A stretch of 64,000 bases of DNA from Sphingomonas pituitosa NBRC 102491 (GCF_001598435.1 NZ_BCYY01000001.1:248001-312000), one strand, 5' to 3'. Counted from the stretch's first letter, positions 25,717-34,920 are shown. Notes: a model not told the origin generated them from the letters alone. Translations and numbers: made by a program.

Positions 25717-25947
25717 ATGAAACTCCGCATCATCGTCACCTTGAAGAACGGCGTGCTCGATCCGCAGGGCAAGGCCATTCAGAACGCGCTCGGCGGCCTC
25801 GGTTTCGAGGGCGTCGAGGATGTCCGCGCCGGCAAGATCTTCGAACTGGAGGTCGCCGACTCGACGAGCGACGCCGCCATCGACGAGATGTGCCGCAAGC
25901 TGCTCGCCAACACGGTGATCGAGAACTACCGGGTCGAAACGCTGTGA
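25717..25947 (+). CDS. purS: Phosphoribosylformylglycinamidine synthase subunit PurS
   Basis: The 76-residue protein is PurS, the small bridging subunit of the three-part FGAM synthase (PurS-PurQ-PurL) found in Gram-positives and alphaproteobacteria. The sequence runs [19 protein letters not shown], then [18 protein letters not shown], ending [12 protein letters not shown], all as expected. Its stop overlaps the purQ start (GTGA). PurL is not encoded nearby in this window. Confidence 0.96.
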   Translation: MKLRIIVTLKNGVLDPQGKAIQNALGGLGFEGVEDVRAGKIFELEVADSTSDAAIDEMCRKLLANTVIENYRVETL

Positions 25948-26609
25948 AGACCGCGGTCATCGTCTTCCCCGGCTCCAACTGCGATCGCGACATCGCGGTC
26001 GCGCTGGAGAGCGTGACCGGCACCAAGCCGCACATGGTGTGGCATGGCGACAGCGAGCTGCCCCAGGGCCTGGGCCTGATCGCCCTGCCCGGCGGCTTTT
26101 CCTATGGCGACTATCTCCGCTGCGGCGCCATCGCGGCCCGCTCGCCGGTGGTCAAGGCGGTGGTGGAAGCCGCAAATGGCGGCACGCCGGTGATCGGCAT
26201 CTGCAACGGCTTCCAGGTCCTCACCGAAACCGGGCTGCTGCCGGGGGCGCTGATGCGCAACGCCGGCCTCGATTTCGTCTGCCGCGACGTGCCGCTGAAG
26301 GTGGAGAACGCGCAGTCGATCTTCACCAGTGCCTATCAGGCGGGCGAGGAACTCTCGATCCCGGTTGCGCACCATGACGGCAACTATTTCGCCGATGCCG
26401 AAACGCTGGATCGCCTCGAAGGCGAGGGCCGCGTGGCGTTCCGCTATGGCCAGAACATCAACGGTTCGGCGCGGGGCATCGCCGGCGTGGTGAACGCCGC
26501 CGGCAACGTGCTCGGCATGATGCCGCACCCGGAGCGCAAGATCGAAGCCGCGCATGGCGGCAGCGATGGCCGCCGGCTGTTCGAAGGCCTGCTCGCCGCG
26601 GTCGCCTGA
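25944..26609 (+). CDS. purQ: Phosphoribosylformylglycinamidine synthase subunit PurQ
   Basis: PurQ is the glutaminase subunit that feeds ammonia to PurL. The 221-residue class I amidotransferase has its nucleophile Cys in GICNGFQVL (about residue 87) and the His-Glu pair in [10 protein letters not shown] near the C terminus. It begins at GTG 25944, overlapping purS by 4 bases, and has no separate ribosome site. A terminator follows at 26632. The last 16 bases around the stop codon are repeated inside that terminator. Confidence 0.96.
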   Translation: MKTAVIVFPGSNCDRDIAVALESVTGTKPHMVWHGDSELPQGLGLIALPGGFSYGDYLRCGAIAARSPVVKAVVEAANGGTPVIGICNGFQVLTETGLLPGALMRNAGLDFVCRDVPLKVENAQSIFTSAYQAGEELSIPVAHHDGNYFADAETLDRLEGEGRVAFRYGQNINGSARGIAGVVNAAGNVLGMMPHPERKIEAAHGGSDGRRLFEGLLAAVA

Positions 26610-26631
26610 CCGCTACAGACTCCCAAAATAA

Positions 26632-26661
26632 GGTCGCGGTCGCCTGACCGCGGCCTTTTTT
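26632..26661 (+). terminator. Intrinsic terminator after purQ
   Basis: GGTCGCGGTC (26632-26641), loop GCCT, and GACCGCGGCC (26646-26655) form a 10-bp stem with one wobble, followed by TTTTTT. It lies between purQ and the convergent TauE/SafE gene. Confidence 0.9.
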
Positions 26662-26664
26662 GTT

Positions 26665-27444
26665 TCAGAAGAGCATCTTCAGCCCCACCACGGCCAGCGT
26701 GGCGGCAAGGATCGGCACCAGCACCTTGTCCGACGTGCGCGTCGCCAGCAGGCTGCCGAGGATGATGCCGGGGATCGATCCGGCGAGCAGCGACACCAGC
26801 AGCGCGCCGTTCACCGATCCCAGCCACCAATGGCCGAGCCCCGCGAGCAAGGTCAGCGGCACGGCATGGGCGATGTCCGAGCCGACCAGCCGGTTCACCG
26901 CCTGGTGCGGGTAGAGCATCAGCAGCGCGGTCATCCCCAGCGCACCCGCGCCTACCGAGGTCAGCGACACCAGCAGCCCCAGCACCGCGCCCAGCGCGAT
27001 CGTGACATAGCCGATCCGCGCCTCGCCCAGCCGCTCGAACTTCGGCGCCATGAAGGTGACGAGCCGGCCCCGGAAGAAGGTGGCGATTGCGGTCACCAGC
27101 AGCGCGATGCCAAGCGTCACCGTGATCAGCCCGCCGCTGTTCTTGGCATGCTCCTGCGCGTTCGACAGGAACAGCAGCGTCAGGATCGTCGCCGGCACAC
27201 TTCCATAGGCAAGGCGCCGCACGACCTTCCAGTCGATCGTGCCGTGCAGGCCGTGCACCCCTGCCCCGACGGTCTTGGTGGCGGAAGCGTAGAGCAGGTC
27301 GGTGCCCACGGCGGTGGCCGGATGGAAGCCGAAGGCAAGCACCAGCAACGGCGTCATCAGCGAGCCGCCGCCGACACCGGTCATGCCGACCAGCAAGCCG
27401 ACGAGCACCCCGGCGATGGAATAGAGCGGATTGATCGCGAGCAC
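26665..27444 (-). CDS. TauE/SafE (TSUP) family permease
   Basis: The 259-residue membrane protein has about eight helices and the paired TSUP repeats, visible as GLLVGMTGVGGGSLMTPLL at the N terminus and LLVSLTSVGAGALGMTALL in the second half. The family exports or imports sulfite, sulfonates, sulfolactate or related anions; the substrate here is not determinable. The start is GTG at 27444, with AAGGA upstream. It is transcribed in the same direction as the downstream-numbered transporter at 27553-28296, with 108 bp between them. Confidence 0.88.
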   Translation of the reverse strand: MLAINPLYSIAGVLVGLLVGMTGVGGGSLMTPLLVLAFGFHPATAVGTDLLYASATKTVGAGVHGLHGTIDWKVVRRLAYGSVPATILTLLFLSNAQEHAKNSGGLITVTLGIALLVTAIATFFRGRLVTFMAPKFERLGEARIGYVTIALGAVLGLLVSLTSVGAGALGMTALLMLYPHQAVNRLVGSDIAHAVPLTLLAGLGHWWLGSVNGALLVSLLAGSIPGIILGSLLATRTSDKVLVPILAATLAVVGLKMLF

Positions 27445-27552
27445 GGGAATCCTTGAACCGATTTCCCACCAGCATGCGGGGATTTCCCGCGAACGCCAGA
27501 AAGATTTGGTTTCAGCCCTTCGCGGCGGTCCCCGCTTGCGGCCGGCCGATGC

Positions 27553-28296
27553 TCAGACGCGGGTGGCGAAGGGCGTGAAGTCCGTGCCCTCGTCGAACAC
27601 GTCGACGCCTTCGGCGCGCTTCAGGAAACCGACGACGACATAGGTCAGCGGCGTCAGCAGCACTTCCCAGGCGACCTTCAGGAACCATTGGGTGAACAGA
27701 ACCTTCACGACGAGCGCATCGGTCCAGCCTTCCGCGCGCAGGAAGGCGAGCGGGTAGAAGATCAGGCTGTCCATCGCCTGGCCGGCGATCGTGGAGCCGA
27801 TCGTGCGCGTCCACAGCATCCGTCCGCCGGTCCACAGCTTCATCCGGGCAAGGACATAGGAATTGACGAACTCTCCCGCCCAGAAGGCGCAGACCGAGGC
27901 GAGGACGATGCGCGGCACCTGTCCGAAGATCACCGCATAGGCCGCCTGGTTCTTCCAGTCGGGCGCGGGCGGCAGCTTCACCACCACCCAGGCCATGAAG
28001 GCCATGAACAGCACCGCCGCGGTGCCCGCCCAGATCACCCGGCGCGCACGGGCGTACCCATACACCTCGGTCAGCACGTCGCCGATGATGTAGGAAATGG
28101 GGAAGAACAGGATTCCCGCCCCGAACGGCCAATAGCCCACGCCGGGAAGCCAGATCTGCGCCACCTTGCCCGCGCCGATCACGTTCGACAGCAGAATGAT
28201 CGCGACGAACGCGGCCATCACGAAGTCGAAATAGCGGAAATGCCCGCCGGCGAGGCTGCGGGCGGTGACGTGCGTGGGGCGGGACGACATGTTCAT
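27553..28296 (-). CDS. yhhQ: Queuosine precursor transporter (YhhQ/VUT family)
   Basis: The 247-residue protein has six to seven membrane helices. It shows VUT-family marks GAGILFFPISYIIGDVLTEVYGY, FWAGEFVNSYVLARMK and GSTIAGQAMDSLIFY. YhhQ of E. coli imports the queuosine precursors preQ0 and preQ1. It is probably the salvage route for tRNA queuosine here. The start at 28296 (MNMSS) lacks an obvious ribosome site; ATG 28290 is the alternative. No preQ1 riboswitch is seen in the 62-bp gap to the tRNA gene. Confidence 0.88.
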   Translation of the reverse strand: MNMSSRPTHVTARSLAGGHFRYFDFVMAAFVAIILLSNVIGAGKVAQIWLPGVGYWPFGAGILFFPISYIIGDVLTEVYGYARARRVIWAGTAAVLFMAFMAWVVVKLPPAPDWKNQAAYAVIFGQVPRIVLASVCAFWAGEFVNSYVLARMKLWTGGRMLWTRTIGSTIAGQAMDSLIFYPLAFLRAEGWTDALVVKVLFTQWFLKVAWEVLLTPLTYVVVGFLKRAEGVDVFDEGTDFTPFATRV

Positions 28297-28318
28297 TGCA
28301 CCGCACTATGCGAGGCGT

Positions 28319-28347
28319 TTGCCCCGCGCGCAATCTGCGCCTAAAGG
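28319..28347 (+). promoter_or_regulatory. Promoter of the tRNA-Arg gene
   Basis: TTGCCC (28319-28324), 17 nt, then TAAAGG (28342-28347). The mature tRNA begins 12 bases later, and a GCGC-rich segment follows the -10 box. Confidence 0.5.
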
Positions 28348-28358
28348 CATCTCCGCGC

Positions 28359-28435
28359 GCGCCCGTAGCTCAGTTGGATAGAGCACGAGCCTTCTAAGCT
28401 TGGGGCCGCTGGTTCGAATCCAGCCGGGCGCGCCA
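28359..28435 (+). tRNA. tRNA-Arg(UCU)
   Basis: The 77-nt cloverleaf is complete. The acceptor stem is GCGCCCG paired with CGGGCGC, the D stem GCTC/GAGC and the anticodon stem CGAGC/GCTTG. The anticodon loop CTTCTAA has anticodon TCT (reads AGA and, by wobble, AGG). The T arm is GCTGG-TTCGAAT-CCAGC. The discriminator is G and CCA is encoded. AGA is rare in such GC-rich genomes. No repeat of the tRNA 3' end was seen elsewhere in the window, so there is no sign of an integrated element. Confidence 0.97.
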
Positions 28436-28628
28436 TTTCTAAAGGACCAGTTCGTTCAGCGCAAACGCGTCAGGCATACGTCAAACACACGCGTTGAGAT
28501 TGCTCCCGGCGCATTCCCGATTCGGATTGTCGTGCGCGTGCCGAACGCGAAGCGCGCCCGCGCCGCTGTGCGCGCTCGACCCTGCCGCGCAACGTCAGGC
28601 AGGGGGTAGCTTGTGCGAGCAAGCGATC

Positions 28629-29927
28629 TCACGCCCGTTTCAAACCAAGCAACGCCAGCGAAGCGATGAGCGACCCAATTGCCATCGCCGCTGCCACGCC
28701 CTGCAGCTGGAGGTTCAACGAAAACAAGATCCCCGCGAGGATCGGTCCCAGCGCCGCTCCGCCCCGGCCCACACCGATCACGAATCCGGTACCGGAACCA
28801 CGAGCATGGGTGGGAAAACTCTGCGCGATCAGCGCATACATGCCGACGACACCGGCATTGGTGCAGAAGCCGGCGATCCCGGCGATCCAGGCGAGGCCGG
28901 CCAAATCGTGCGCGCCCTGCCCAAACAGCGTCACCATCGCCGTCGCGGCAATCAGGGCGACGACCAGCAGACTTCGCAGCGGCACACGCCAGCTCAGCAC
29001 GCTGAGCAGCACGGCGCCGAGCAGTCCGCCGACATTGGCCCAGACCAGCACGCCTGCCGCCTGCGACGCGGGATAGCCCATGTCCACGACGATCTTCGGC
29101 AACCATTTCAGGATGAAGTAGAAGGTCATGATGTGGCAGAAATAGGCAATGGTAAGCAGGATCGTCGTCCGCGCGAGCGGGGCTGCGAACAGTTGCGCCA
29201 GGGGCAGCTTGCTGCTGCTTTCGCCGACGGGCGGCAGCGCATCGAGCGGCGGGCGGCCCATGCGGGACAACAGCGAATTGACGCGGTCCAGCGCGCCTGC
29301 CGGCTGGCGCTGGATCAGATAGCGGATCGATTCCGGCATCAGCCACCATGCAATCGGCAGGAACAGCGCGGTCATGCCGGCACCGAACAGAAAGACGTGT
29401 CGCCACTCGCCCCCCGCCAGCAGCGTCGCGGCGACCGAGCCGCCGACGATGGCACCTACCGGATATCCCGAAGCCATCAAGCCCACCGCGATACTGCGCG
29501 TCCGCGCGTTGGCAAGCTCCGCTACCATGGCATTGGTGCATGCTAGCATTCCACCGATACCCAGGCCGGTAACCAGCCGGAAGGCGGAGAGCGTTTCGAC
29601 ATCCCCGGCGAAGGTCGCCGCGAGCATCCCGATCGCCATCAGGACCAGGCACGACAGGATGGCCGGGCGACGTCCGGCGCGGTCCGCATAGGCGCCCAGC
29701 ACGACCGAGCCCACGGCCATGCCGATCAGTTCCATCGACAGCACCAGCCCCAGCGCTGCTCGATCGATCCCCCATTCCGCCGCAATGCCAGGAGACGCGA
29801 AACTGATCGCCAGCACGTCGAACCCGTCCAGGGCGTTGAGCAGCAGGCAGAGCAGAATGCCCAGCAGCTGGGTGCGGCTCAGCGGTGCCTCATCGAGCGC
29901 GTGATGCAGTCCTTGCGATTCCGTCAT
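28629..29927 (-). CDS. MFS transporter, AAHS (aromatic acid:H+ symporter) type
   Basis: The 432-residue protein has twelve predicted helices. The first helix holds LNALDGFDVLAISFASPGIA, the DGFD motif that marks the aromatic acid:proton symporter family (PcaK, BenK, MhpT and relatives). The MFS loop motif GAYADRAGRRP follows. It probably imports an aromatic or hydroaromatic acid such as protocatechuate, quinate or shikimate. It lies downstream of the shikimate/quinate dehydrogenase gene on the same strand with a 234-bp gap that has no copy of the operator found elsewhere in the locus. Confidence 0.88.
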   Translation of the reverse strand: MTESQGLHHALDEAPLSRTQLLGILLCLLLNALDGFDVLAISFASPGIAAEWGIDRAALGLVLSMELIGMAVGSVVLGAYADRAGRRPAILSCLVLMAIGMLAATFAGDVETLSAFRLVTGLGIGGMLACTNAMVAELANARTRSIAVGLMASGYPVGAIVGGSVAATLLAGGEWRHVFLFGAGMTALFLPIAWWLMPESIRYLIQRQPAGALDRVNSLLSRMGRPPLDALPPVGESSSKLPLAQLFAAPLARTTILLTIAYFCHIMTFYFILKWLPKIVVDMGYPASQAAGVLVWANVGGLLGAVLLSVLSWRVPLRSLLVVALIAATAMVTLFGQGAHDLAGLAWIAGIAGFCTNAGVVGMYALIAQSFPTHARGSGTGFVIGVGRGGAALGPILAGILFSLNLQLQGVAAAMAIGSLIASLALLGLKRA

Positions 29928-30161
29928 GCAACCTCCCCGCAGGGACTTTGCGGCCCCCTTTTTGAAACGACGGACGCTGTTGTCGCCTCGCCATTGTTAT
30001 GCCGCATAGCATTCTTCTGGCCGTTGGCAAAGCGATCGACGACGCCCGGCCCCCGCGCGAACAGGCTGGCCGGGCCGACCCTCGGCCCTGGCGTCGAAGG
30101 CGTGCAGCAGGAGGAAGAAGCGGCCCGCAGGGGACACGCGCCGCGGTGCCGAATCGGTCCC

Positions 30162-30995
30162 TCAGCTGCGTTCGAACGCTGTATTCATGCGCGCGACATC
30201 GGCCCGGTGGCCGGTGATGATCTCGAACGCTTCGGCCGCCTGGCGGATCACCATGCCCGTCCCGTCCAGGACCGAGCAGCCGGCCGCGCGCGCCTCGCGC
30301 AACAACTGGGTCTCGCGCGGGAAATACACGATGTCGGCAACCCATTGCTCGGCCCGCAGGGCTGCGGTCTCGATCGAGGTGCCCGGCTTGGACGTCATGC
30401 CGATCGGCGTCGCGTTGACGATGCCGTCCACCGCGTCGAGGTTGAGCCGGTCCGCCGCGACGATATCGATGACGGCATCGAGGAAGTGCCCCCGCAGGCG
30501 CTCGGCCAATTCGCGTGCGCGATGTACGTCCACGTCCGCAAGCCGAAGGCGCCGCACGCCCAGGGAGAGCAACGCATTCGCTACCGCCGCGCCGGCACCG
30601 CCCGCGCCGACCTGCAGAACATGATCCAGCCGTGCTTCCGGCAGTCCGCTGCGCAGGCTCTCACGGAAGCCGATCATGTCCGTATTGTGCCCGGTCAGCC
30701 GCCCGTCGCGGATCGCCACGGTGTTCACCGCTCCCACGATCCGCGCGCTTTCCGCAAGATCGTCGAGCAGCGGCATTACCGCCTGTTTGAACGGGTAGGT
30801 CACGTTGAAGCCGTGATACCCCTCGTCCCGCATCCGGGCGAGCTGGTCGCCCAGCGCGGAATCGGGAAGCGACAGGGCATCGAAGTCGACCAGCGTGTAG
30901 CGCAGGGCAAGCCCTTGCGCGCGCGCTTCCTCCTCATGAAGCCAGGGCGATCGCGACGCCTGGATCGAACGGCCGATCAGCCCGGATTTCATCAT
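30162..30995 (-). CDS. Shikimate/quinate dehydrogenase family protein
   Basis: The 277-residue protein is an AroE-type NAD(P)-dependent shikimate dehydrogenase. The substrate site SRSPWLHE (Ser-x-Ser type), the catalytic Lys in NVTYPFKQ and the Asn-Asp pair in NTDMIGF are intact. The nucleotide loop is VGAGGAGAAVANAL, followed by LADVDVHRA, where an acidic Asp suggests NAD rather than NADP. Beside a QuiC gene and transporters, a catabolic role (shikimate or quinate to the 3-dehydro acids) is more likely than chorismate synthesis. The start is one of two adjacent ATGs (30995 or 30992). It is 52 bp from the receptor gene and probably in its operon. Confidence 0.88.
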   Translation of the reverse strand: MMKSGLIGRSIQASRSPWLHEEEARAQGLALRYTLVDFDALSLPDSALGDQLARMRDEGYHGFNVTYPFKQAVMPLLDDLAESARIVGAVNTVAIRDGRLTGHNTDMIGFRESLRSGLPEARLDHVLQVGAGGAGAAVANALLSLGVRRLRLADVDVHRARELAERLRGHFLDAVIDIVAADRLNLDAVDGIVNATPIGMTSKPGTSIETAALRAEQWVADIVYFPRETQLLREARAAGCSVLDGTGMVIRQAAEAFEIITGHRADVARMNTAFERS

Positions 30996-31047
30996 CGCTC
31001 TCACTCTCGAAACACGGTCCGGGGGCGGCGTGGTCCGCCCCCTTTCC

Positions 31048-33981
31048 TCAGAATCCAAACCGTACGCCCGCATAGAAGGACCGGCCGATCGCATCGTACA
31101 GCGCCACGTCGGTCCCGTTCTGCGAGCTGGCCACGAAGGGCAGGCTCTTGTCGAACAGGTTGTTCACGCCCAGCCGGAACTCGAAGCCCTTGGCCGCCTT
31201 GATCGTCGCGAACGCATCCCAGATCGAATAGGCGGGCACCCCCACCTGCGCGGTCGCCGGCGTCAGCACCGAGCTGATGTCGCGCAGCTTGTCCTGGTAG
31301 CGCCAGCGCAGGCCGACGCTGCCGCTGTCCGAGCGGACCCCGAACGACGTGAGCGACCGCCATTCCGGCGTCGCACGCGGGGGCACGCTGGTCGGCAACG
31401 CACCGCCGTTGCTGATGCCGGTATAGTTGAGGAACGCGGCGCCGGGCAGCAGCTGGACCTTGTAGTTTCGCGTCCAGTCGACCCCGACATTGGCGAACAG
31501 CCGCGTCGACGAACCGAGGAACGCCGCCGGCACGCTCCAGTTGACCTGGAACTCGACACCGTCGGTGCGCAGCCCGCCGATGTTCAGATAAGGCGTGTTC
31601 ACCGTGACGATCTGCCCGGTGGTATCGCGCTGGATCAGCCCGCAATAGGCGTTGGCGGCATCATAGTTCGGGTTGGCGCCATCGAGGTTGAAGCATTTCG
31701 ACAGCACGGTCAGGCCCGGCACGGTCGAGATCACGTTCGACACCTTGATGTTGTAATAATCGACCGAGACCGTCAGCTCGCCGAGCGCACCCGATCCCGG
31801 CGTGTTGAACACGAAGCCCAGATTGTAGGTATCCGCCTTCTCGGGGGTGAGCCCCTTGTTCCCAGCGATGGTCTGCCCGGTGGCCGTGGTCGGGAAGGTA
31901 TAGGAACCGATCGCCGCACCCGGTACGCCCTGTGCGACGCAGAGCGCGGCAACACGCGCGCCGTTGGCGCCGGTGCGAGCGGTCGAGCGGACGTCGCACG
32001 GATCGCCGAGCGAGCCCGGCGGCGTGCCGATCACCAGCTGCGTGCCCGAGGCCGGCGTGAACAGCTCGCCGATATTGGGTGCGCGGACCGCGCGCTGATA
32101 GCTGCCGCGGATCAGCAGCGGCTTGATCGGCCGCCAGCGCAGGTCGCCCTCATAGCTGGTCACGCTGCCGGTAACCGAATAGTCGGAGACGCGCACCGCG
32201 CCGCCGATCCCCAGCTCGTGGAAGAAGGGCCGGTTGGCGAGCAGCGGCACATCGACCTGCGCTGCGAACTCCTTGACCGAGATCCGGCCGTTGGCGGCAG
32301 CGGAGGCGATCACCGACTCGATGTTCTGCGCGGCGAGATCGCTGTCCGGCGTGAAGTCATAGCTGTTGCGGCGATAGCTGCCGACGAACGCCACCTGCGC
32401 CGGCCCGGCCCCCAGATCGAACAGCTTGCCGTTCACCTGCAGCTGCGCCTGGGTCTGGGAGAGGTTCTCCTGCGAGAAGGCGGTCTTGGTGATATAGGCG
32501 CGGCACGCCGCCGAAAGCCCGCGGGCGTTGGCATCGCCGAAGATGTTCAGCCCGCCGGCGCAGGCCGAAGCGCCCCCGTCGGGCGCGTTGAGCAGCGTCT
32601 GCACGCGGCTCTTCAGCACGGCGTTGTTGATCTTCTGGTCATGGAGCGATTCGTCGTAGGAAACGAAGGCGTCGAAGCTCCAGCCCGCCGCGATATCGCC
32701 GCGCAGCCCGGCGAGATATTGCTGAATCGTATAGTTTTCGTCGAAGCTCTTGTACGGCACGCCGACATAGCGGCCGTTCCAGCTGAACGGCGCAGATGCA
32801 TTTGGCCGCGAGGCGAGGATCGTCCGCAGCGCCGCCGGGACGAACGGGTTTGTGACCGGCACCGTTGTCAGCGCGCCGAACTGGGTGAGGCTACCTCCGC
32901 TGGCGGTATGGACCTTGAGGTCGACATACATGAACTGGCCGTATGCGGTCAGGCCGGGCCGCACCTCGTAGTCGGCCTTGAGGAACGCGGTCTTGCGGTT
33001 CATCGCGTTCTGGAAGTCGATCTGCTGGCCAACCGGCATGCGGACATTGTTGCCGACGATCAGATAGCCCTGATTGTTGGTCGGCCCGCGATAGTTGATC
33101 GCGCCGGTCTGCACGAACAGCGTGCCGTCATTGTTGAAGCCCAGGTTCAGCAGCGGGTTGATCGTGCCAGTGGTGCCGTATCCGGCGAACACGCCGTTCA
33201 CCGCAGCGGCGCTCGGCGCATTGGTCGCGCTCGGCACGAAGGTTCCGGTGCTGATGAACGAGGACGGCGTCTTGTCGTTGAAGAAGCTGCGGCTGCTGCC
33301 GTTGACCGGATCGGCCTTGGCATAGCTGAACGCGGCGACGACATGGCCGCGATTGTCGGCGAAGTTGCTGCCGAACGCGACCGAGCCGTTGAAACGATAG
33401 GAGTCGCCCCGCTCCGAGATGCCGTTCTGCAGGTCGACGCGCACCCCTTGCAGGCTGCGCACCGTCCTGAAATTGACCACGCCGGAGATAGCGTCCGAAC
33501 CGTACACCGCCGAAGCACCGCCGGTGATCACATCGACGCCTTCGAGGATCGCATCCGGCAGGATGTTGATGTCGACATTGCCGTTTACGTCCGACACCGG
33601 CAGGCGGCGCCCGTCGAGCAGCACGAGGTTCCGGTTGGAGCCGAGACCGTGCAGGTTGACGGTCGAGCGGCCACCCTGGCCCTGCCCGCCGGTGCTGCCG
33701 TTGCCGGAGACGGTGAAGCTCGGAATCTGGTTGAGCGCGTCGACCACATTGACCGTGCCGGTTTGCTTCAACGCCTCGGTGCTGACCGAGGTGATCGGGC
33801 TGGCGGAACTGTCGTTGGGGCGGCGGATCAGCGATCCGGTGACGATGATCTCCGCCTCCTGGGCATCGGTCGACGCTGGCGGCGCGCCTGCCATATTCTG
33901 TGCGGCGGCGGGAAGTGCCGCCGTGCCCAATGCCAACATGGATGCAGTCAGCGCCAACCGCGCGCGCGCATTGCCCTTCAT
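31048..33981 (-). CDS. TonB-dependent outer-membrane receptor
   Basis: The 977-residue receptor has a signal peptide (1-27, ALPAAAQ), a TonB-box-like EIIVTGSLIRR near residue 44 and a plug domain with NVVDALNQIPSF and GLGSNRNLVLLDGRRLP. A 22-strand barrel follows, ending in Phe (FYAGVRFGF). There is no N-terminal signalling (STN) domain. It is of the size and type seen in sphingomonad and Caulobacter receptors for plant-derived organic substrates. Its context, not its sequence, suggests a quinate or shikimate ester ligand. Its promoter carries the dyad at 34034-34049. Energy would come from the TonB complex at 12175-14731. Confidence 0.95.
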   Translation of the reverse strand: MKGNARARLALTASMLALGTAALPAAAQNMAGAPPASTDAQEAEIIVTGSLIRRPNDSSASPITSVSTEALKQTGTVNVVDALNQIPSFTVSGNGSTGGQGQGGRSTVNLHGLGSNRNLVLLDGRRLPVSDVNGNVDINILPDAILEGVDVITGGASAVYGSDAISGVVNFRTVRSLQGVRVDLQNGISERGDSYRFNGSVAFGSNFADNRGHVVAAFSYAKADPVNGSSRSFFNDKTPSSFISTGTFVPSATNAPSAAAVNGVFAGYGTTGTINPLLNLGFNNDGTLFVQTGAINYRGPTNNQGYLIVGNNVRMPVGQQIDFQNAMNRKTAFLKADYEVRPGLTAYGQFMYVDLKVHTASGGSLTQFGALTTVPVTNPFVPAALRTILASRPNASAPFSWNGRYVGVPYKSFDENYTIQQYLAGLRGDIAAGWSFDAFVSYDESLHDQKINNAVLKSRVQTLLNAPDGGASACAGGLNIFGDANARGLSAACRAYITKTAFSQENLSQTQAQLQVNGKLFDLGAGPAQVAFVGSYRRNSYDFTPDSDLAAQNIESVIASAAANGRISVKEFAAQVDVPLLANRPFFHELGIGGAVRVSDYSVTGSVTSYEGDLRWRPIKPLLIRGSYQRAVRAPNIGELFTPASGTQLVIGTPPGSLGDPCDVRSTARTGANGARVAALCVAQGVPGAAIGSYTFPTTATGQTIAGNKGLTPEKADTYNLGFVFNTPGSGALGELTVSVDYYNIKVSNVISTVPGLTVLSKCFNLDGANPNYDAANAYCGLIQRDTTGQIVTVNTPYLNIGGLRTDGVEFQVNWSVPAAFLGSSTRLFANVGVDWTRNYKVQLLPGAAFLNYTGISNGGALPTSVPPRATPEWRSLTSFGVRSDSGSVGLRWRYQDKLRDISSVLTPATAQVGVPAYSIWDAFATIKAAKGFEFRLGVNNLFDKSLPFVASSQNGTDVALYDAIGRSFYAGVRFGF

Positions 33982-34025
33982 AGCCTCTCTCCCGATGCGC
34001 TGGACTTTTCGCCGGCGTCGGGAGC

Positions 34026-34055
34026 GATTTAGTGTTACGAACTCGTTCCTGTCAA
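34026..34055 (-). promoter_or_regulatory. Receptor promoter with operator site A
   Basis: On the minus strand a perfect TTGACA (34050-34055), an 18-nt spacer and TAAATC (34026-34031) precede the receptor gene. The spacer contains GGAACGAGTTCGTAAC (34034-34049), an imperfect dyad shared with sites B and C. Binding there would block RNA polymerase. Confidence 0.75.
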
Positions 34056-34065
34056 ATAAATTGGA

Positions 34066-34758
34066 TCAAGGGGTGGCAGGCCCGGCGGCGCCGACCCATG
34101 CAAGCAGGATGTCGCCCACCTGCCGCGCCCGCCGCTCGATCGCCTCGGGGCTGTGCATGTCGACGCCGAAATTATGCGCGAAGGTGAACTGGTTGGAGAC
34201 GTTGTAGAAGGCCAGCGCGGTCATGTTCATGTGCAGGTCGACCGGGTCGATGCCGGCGCGGAACACGCCCTCCGCTTCGCCGCGGGCGAGGATGCGGGCG
34301 AGCAGGTCGATCACGCGGCGATTGTTCGTCGGCAAGCCCTCGATCTGCTTCAGATGCTCGGCCCGGTGGATATTCTCGTTCATCACCAGCCGCACCAGCT
34401 CCGGGTGCTGCGAATGGTAGCGGACGTCATGCTCGACCAGCCGGCGCAGGGCATCGGCGGCGCTGCCGCTGTCGATATCGACCTCGCGCTCGCTGGCACG
34501 AACACGGCGATAGGCGCGCTCCAGCACCGCGCGATACAATTCGTCTTTGCTGCTGAAATAATAGTAGATCTTGCGCTTGGTGGCGCGGCCCGCAATTTCG
34601 TCGATGCGGGCGCCGGCCAGCCCCTTCTCCACGAATTCCTCGGTGGCGATGTCGAGAATGGCGTTGATCGCCTCCTCGCGCGCCTGGGCACGCGTGCGAG
34701 GCGCGCGGGACCCTTCGGCTTCGGGCAGGGCGTCGGCTGCGGTTTCTGCGTCGGACAT
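34066..34758 (-). CDS. TetR-family transcriptional regulator
   Basis: The 230-residue protein has an N-terminal disordered stretch (1-20), then a TetR helix-turn-helix domain (about 25-75: AILDIATEEFVEKGLAGARIDEIA and RKIYYYFSSKDELYRAV). The C-terminal ligand domain with YHSQHPELVRLVMNENIHRAEH is typical of the TetR_C groups near catabolic genes. It is flanked by two copies of the 16-bp dyad, site A just past its stop and site B in its own upstream region. A third copy is at the ACS transporter promoter. It most likely represses the locus and is released by a pathway compound. Confidence 0.93.
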   Translation of the reverse strand: MSDAETAADALPEAEGSRAPRTRAQAREEAINAILDIATEEFVEKGLAGARIDEIAGRATKRKIYYYFSSKDELYRAVLERAYRRVRASEREVDIDSGSAADALRRLVEHDVRYHSQHPELVRLVMNENIHRAEHLKQIEGLPTNNRRVIDLLARILARGEAEGVFRAGIDPVDLHMNMTALAFYNVSNQFTFAHNFGVDMHSPEAIERRARQVGDILLAWVGAAGPATP

Positions 34759-34823
34759 GCGGTTTTCCTATCCCGCGCAGTTCTGGACGCAATGACATTC
34801 CACCAAGCCGCACAAAATTAGTG

Positions 34824-34839
34824 GTACGAACTCGTTCCT
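34824..34839. promoter_or_regulatory. Operator site B between tetR and the esterase operon
   Basis: GGTACGAACTCGTTCC has half-sites GGTACGA and TCGTTCC around AC. The flank TTAGTG is shared with site A. It lies 66 bp from the TetR start and 81 bp from the divergent esterase start, so it can control both. Promoter boxes around it are weaker than at sites A and C. Confidence 0.75.
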
Positions 34840-34920
34840 CTTTTTTCTTGCAGCAGGCCTGCAAGCTGGTAAGCCTTGGTCCCAAAGCGGCCAAAGCCGT
34901 TGAAATGAGGGAGAGGCTGG

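Noticed and set aside
28297..28358. preQ1 riboswitch before the queuosine-precursor transporter
   Set aside because: The gap holds the tRNA promoter and no preQ1 aptamer pattern could be seen on the minus strand.
28359..28435. tRNA-Arg as the attachment site of an integrated element
   Set aside because: No integrase gene and no second copy of the tRNA 3' end was noticed in the following 35 kb.
29936..29965. Operator copy upstream of the AAHS transporter
   Set aside because: No match to GGTACGAACTMGTYCC is present there, so I do not include this gene in the predicted three-site regulon.
31030..34032. Plus-strand 1,000-codon frame opposite the TonB-dependent receptor
   Set aside because: The receptor on the minus strand is complete with signal peptide, plug and barrel. 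The antisense frame is a GC-driven shadow.
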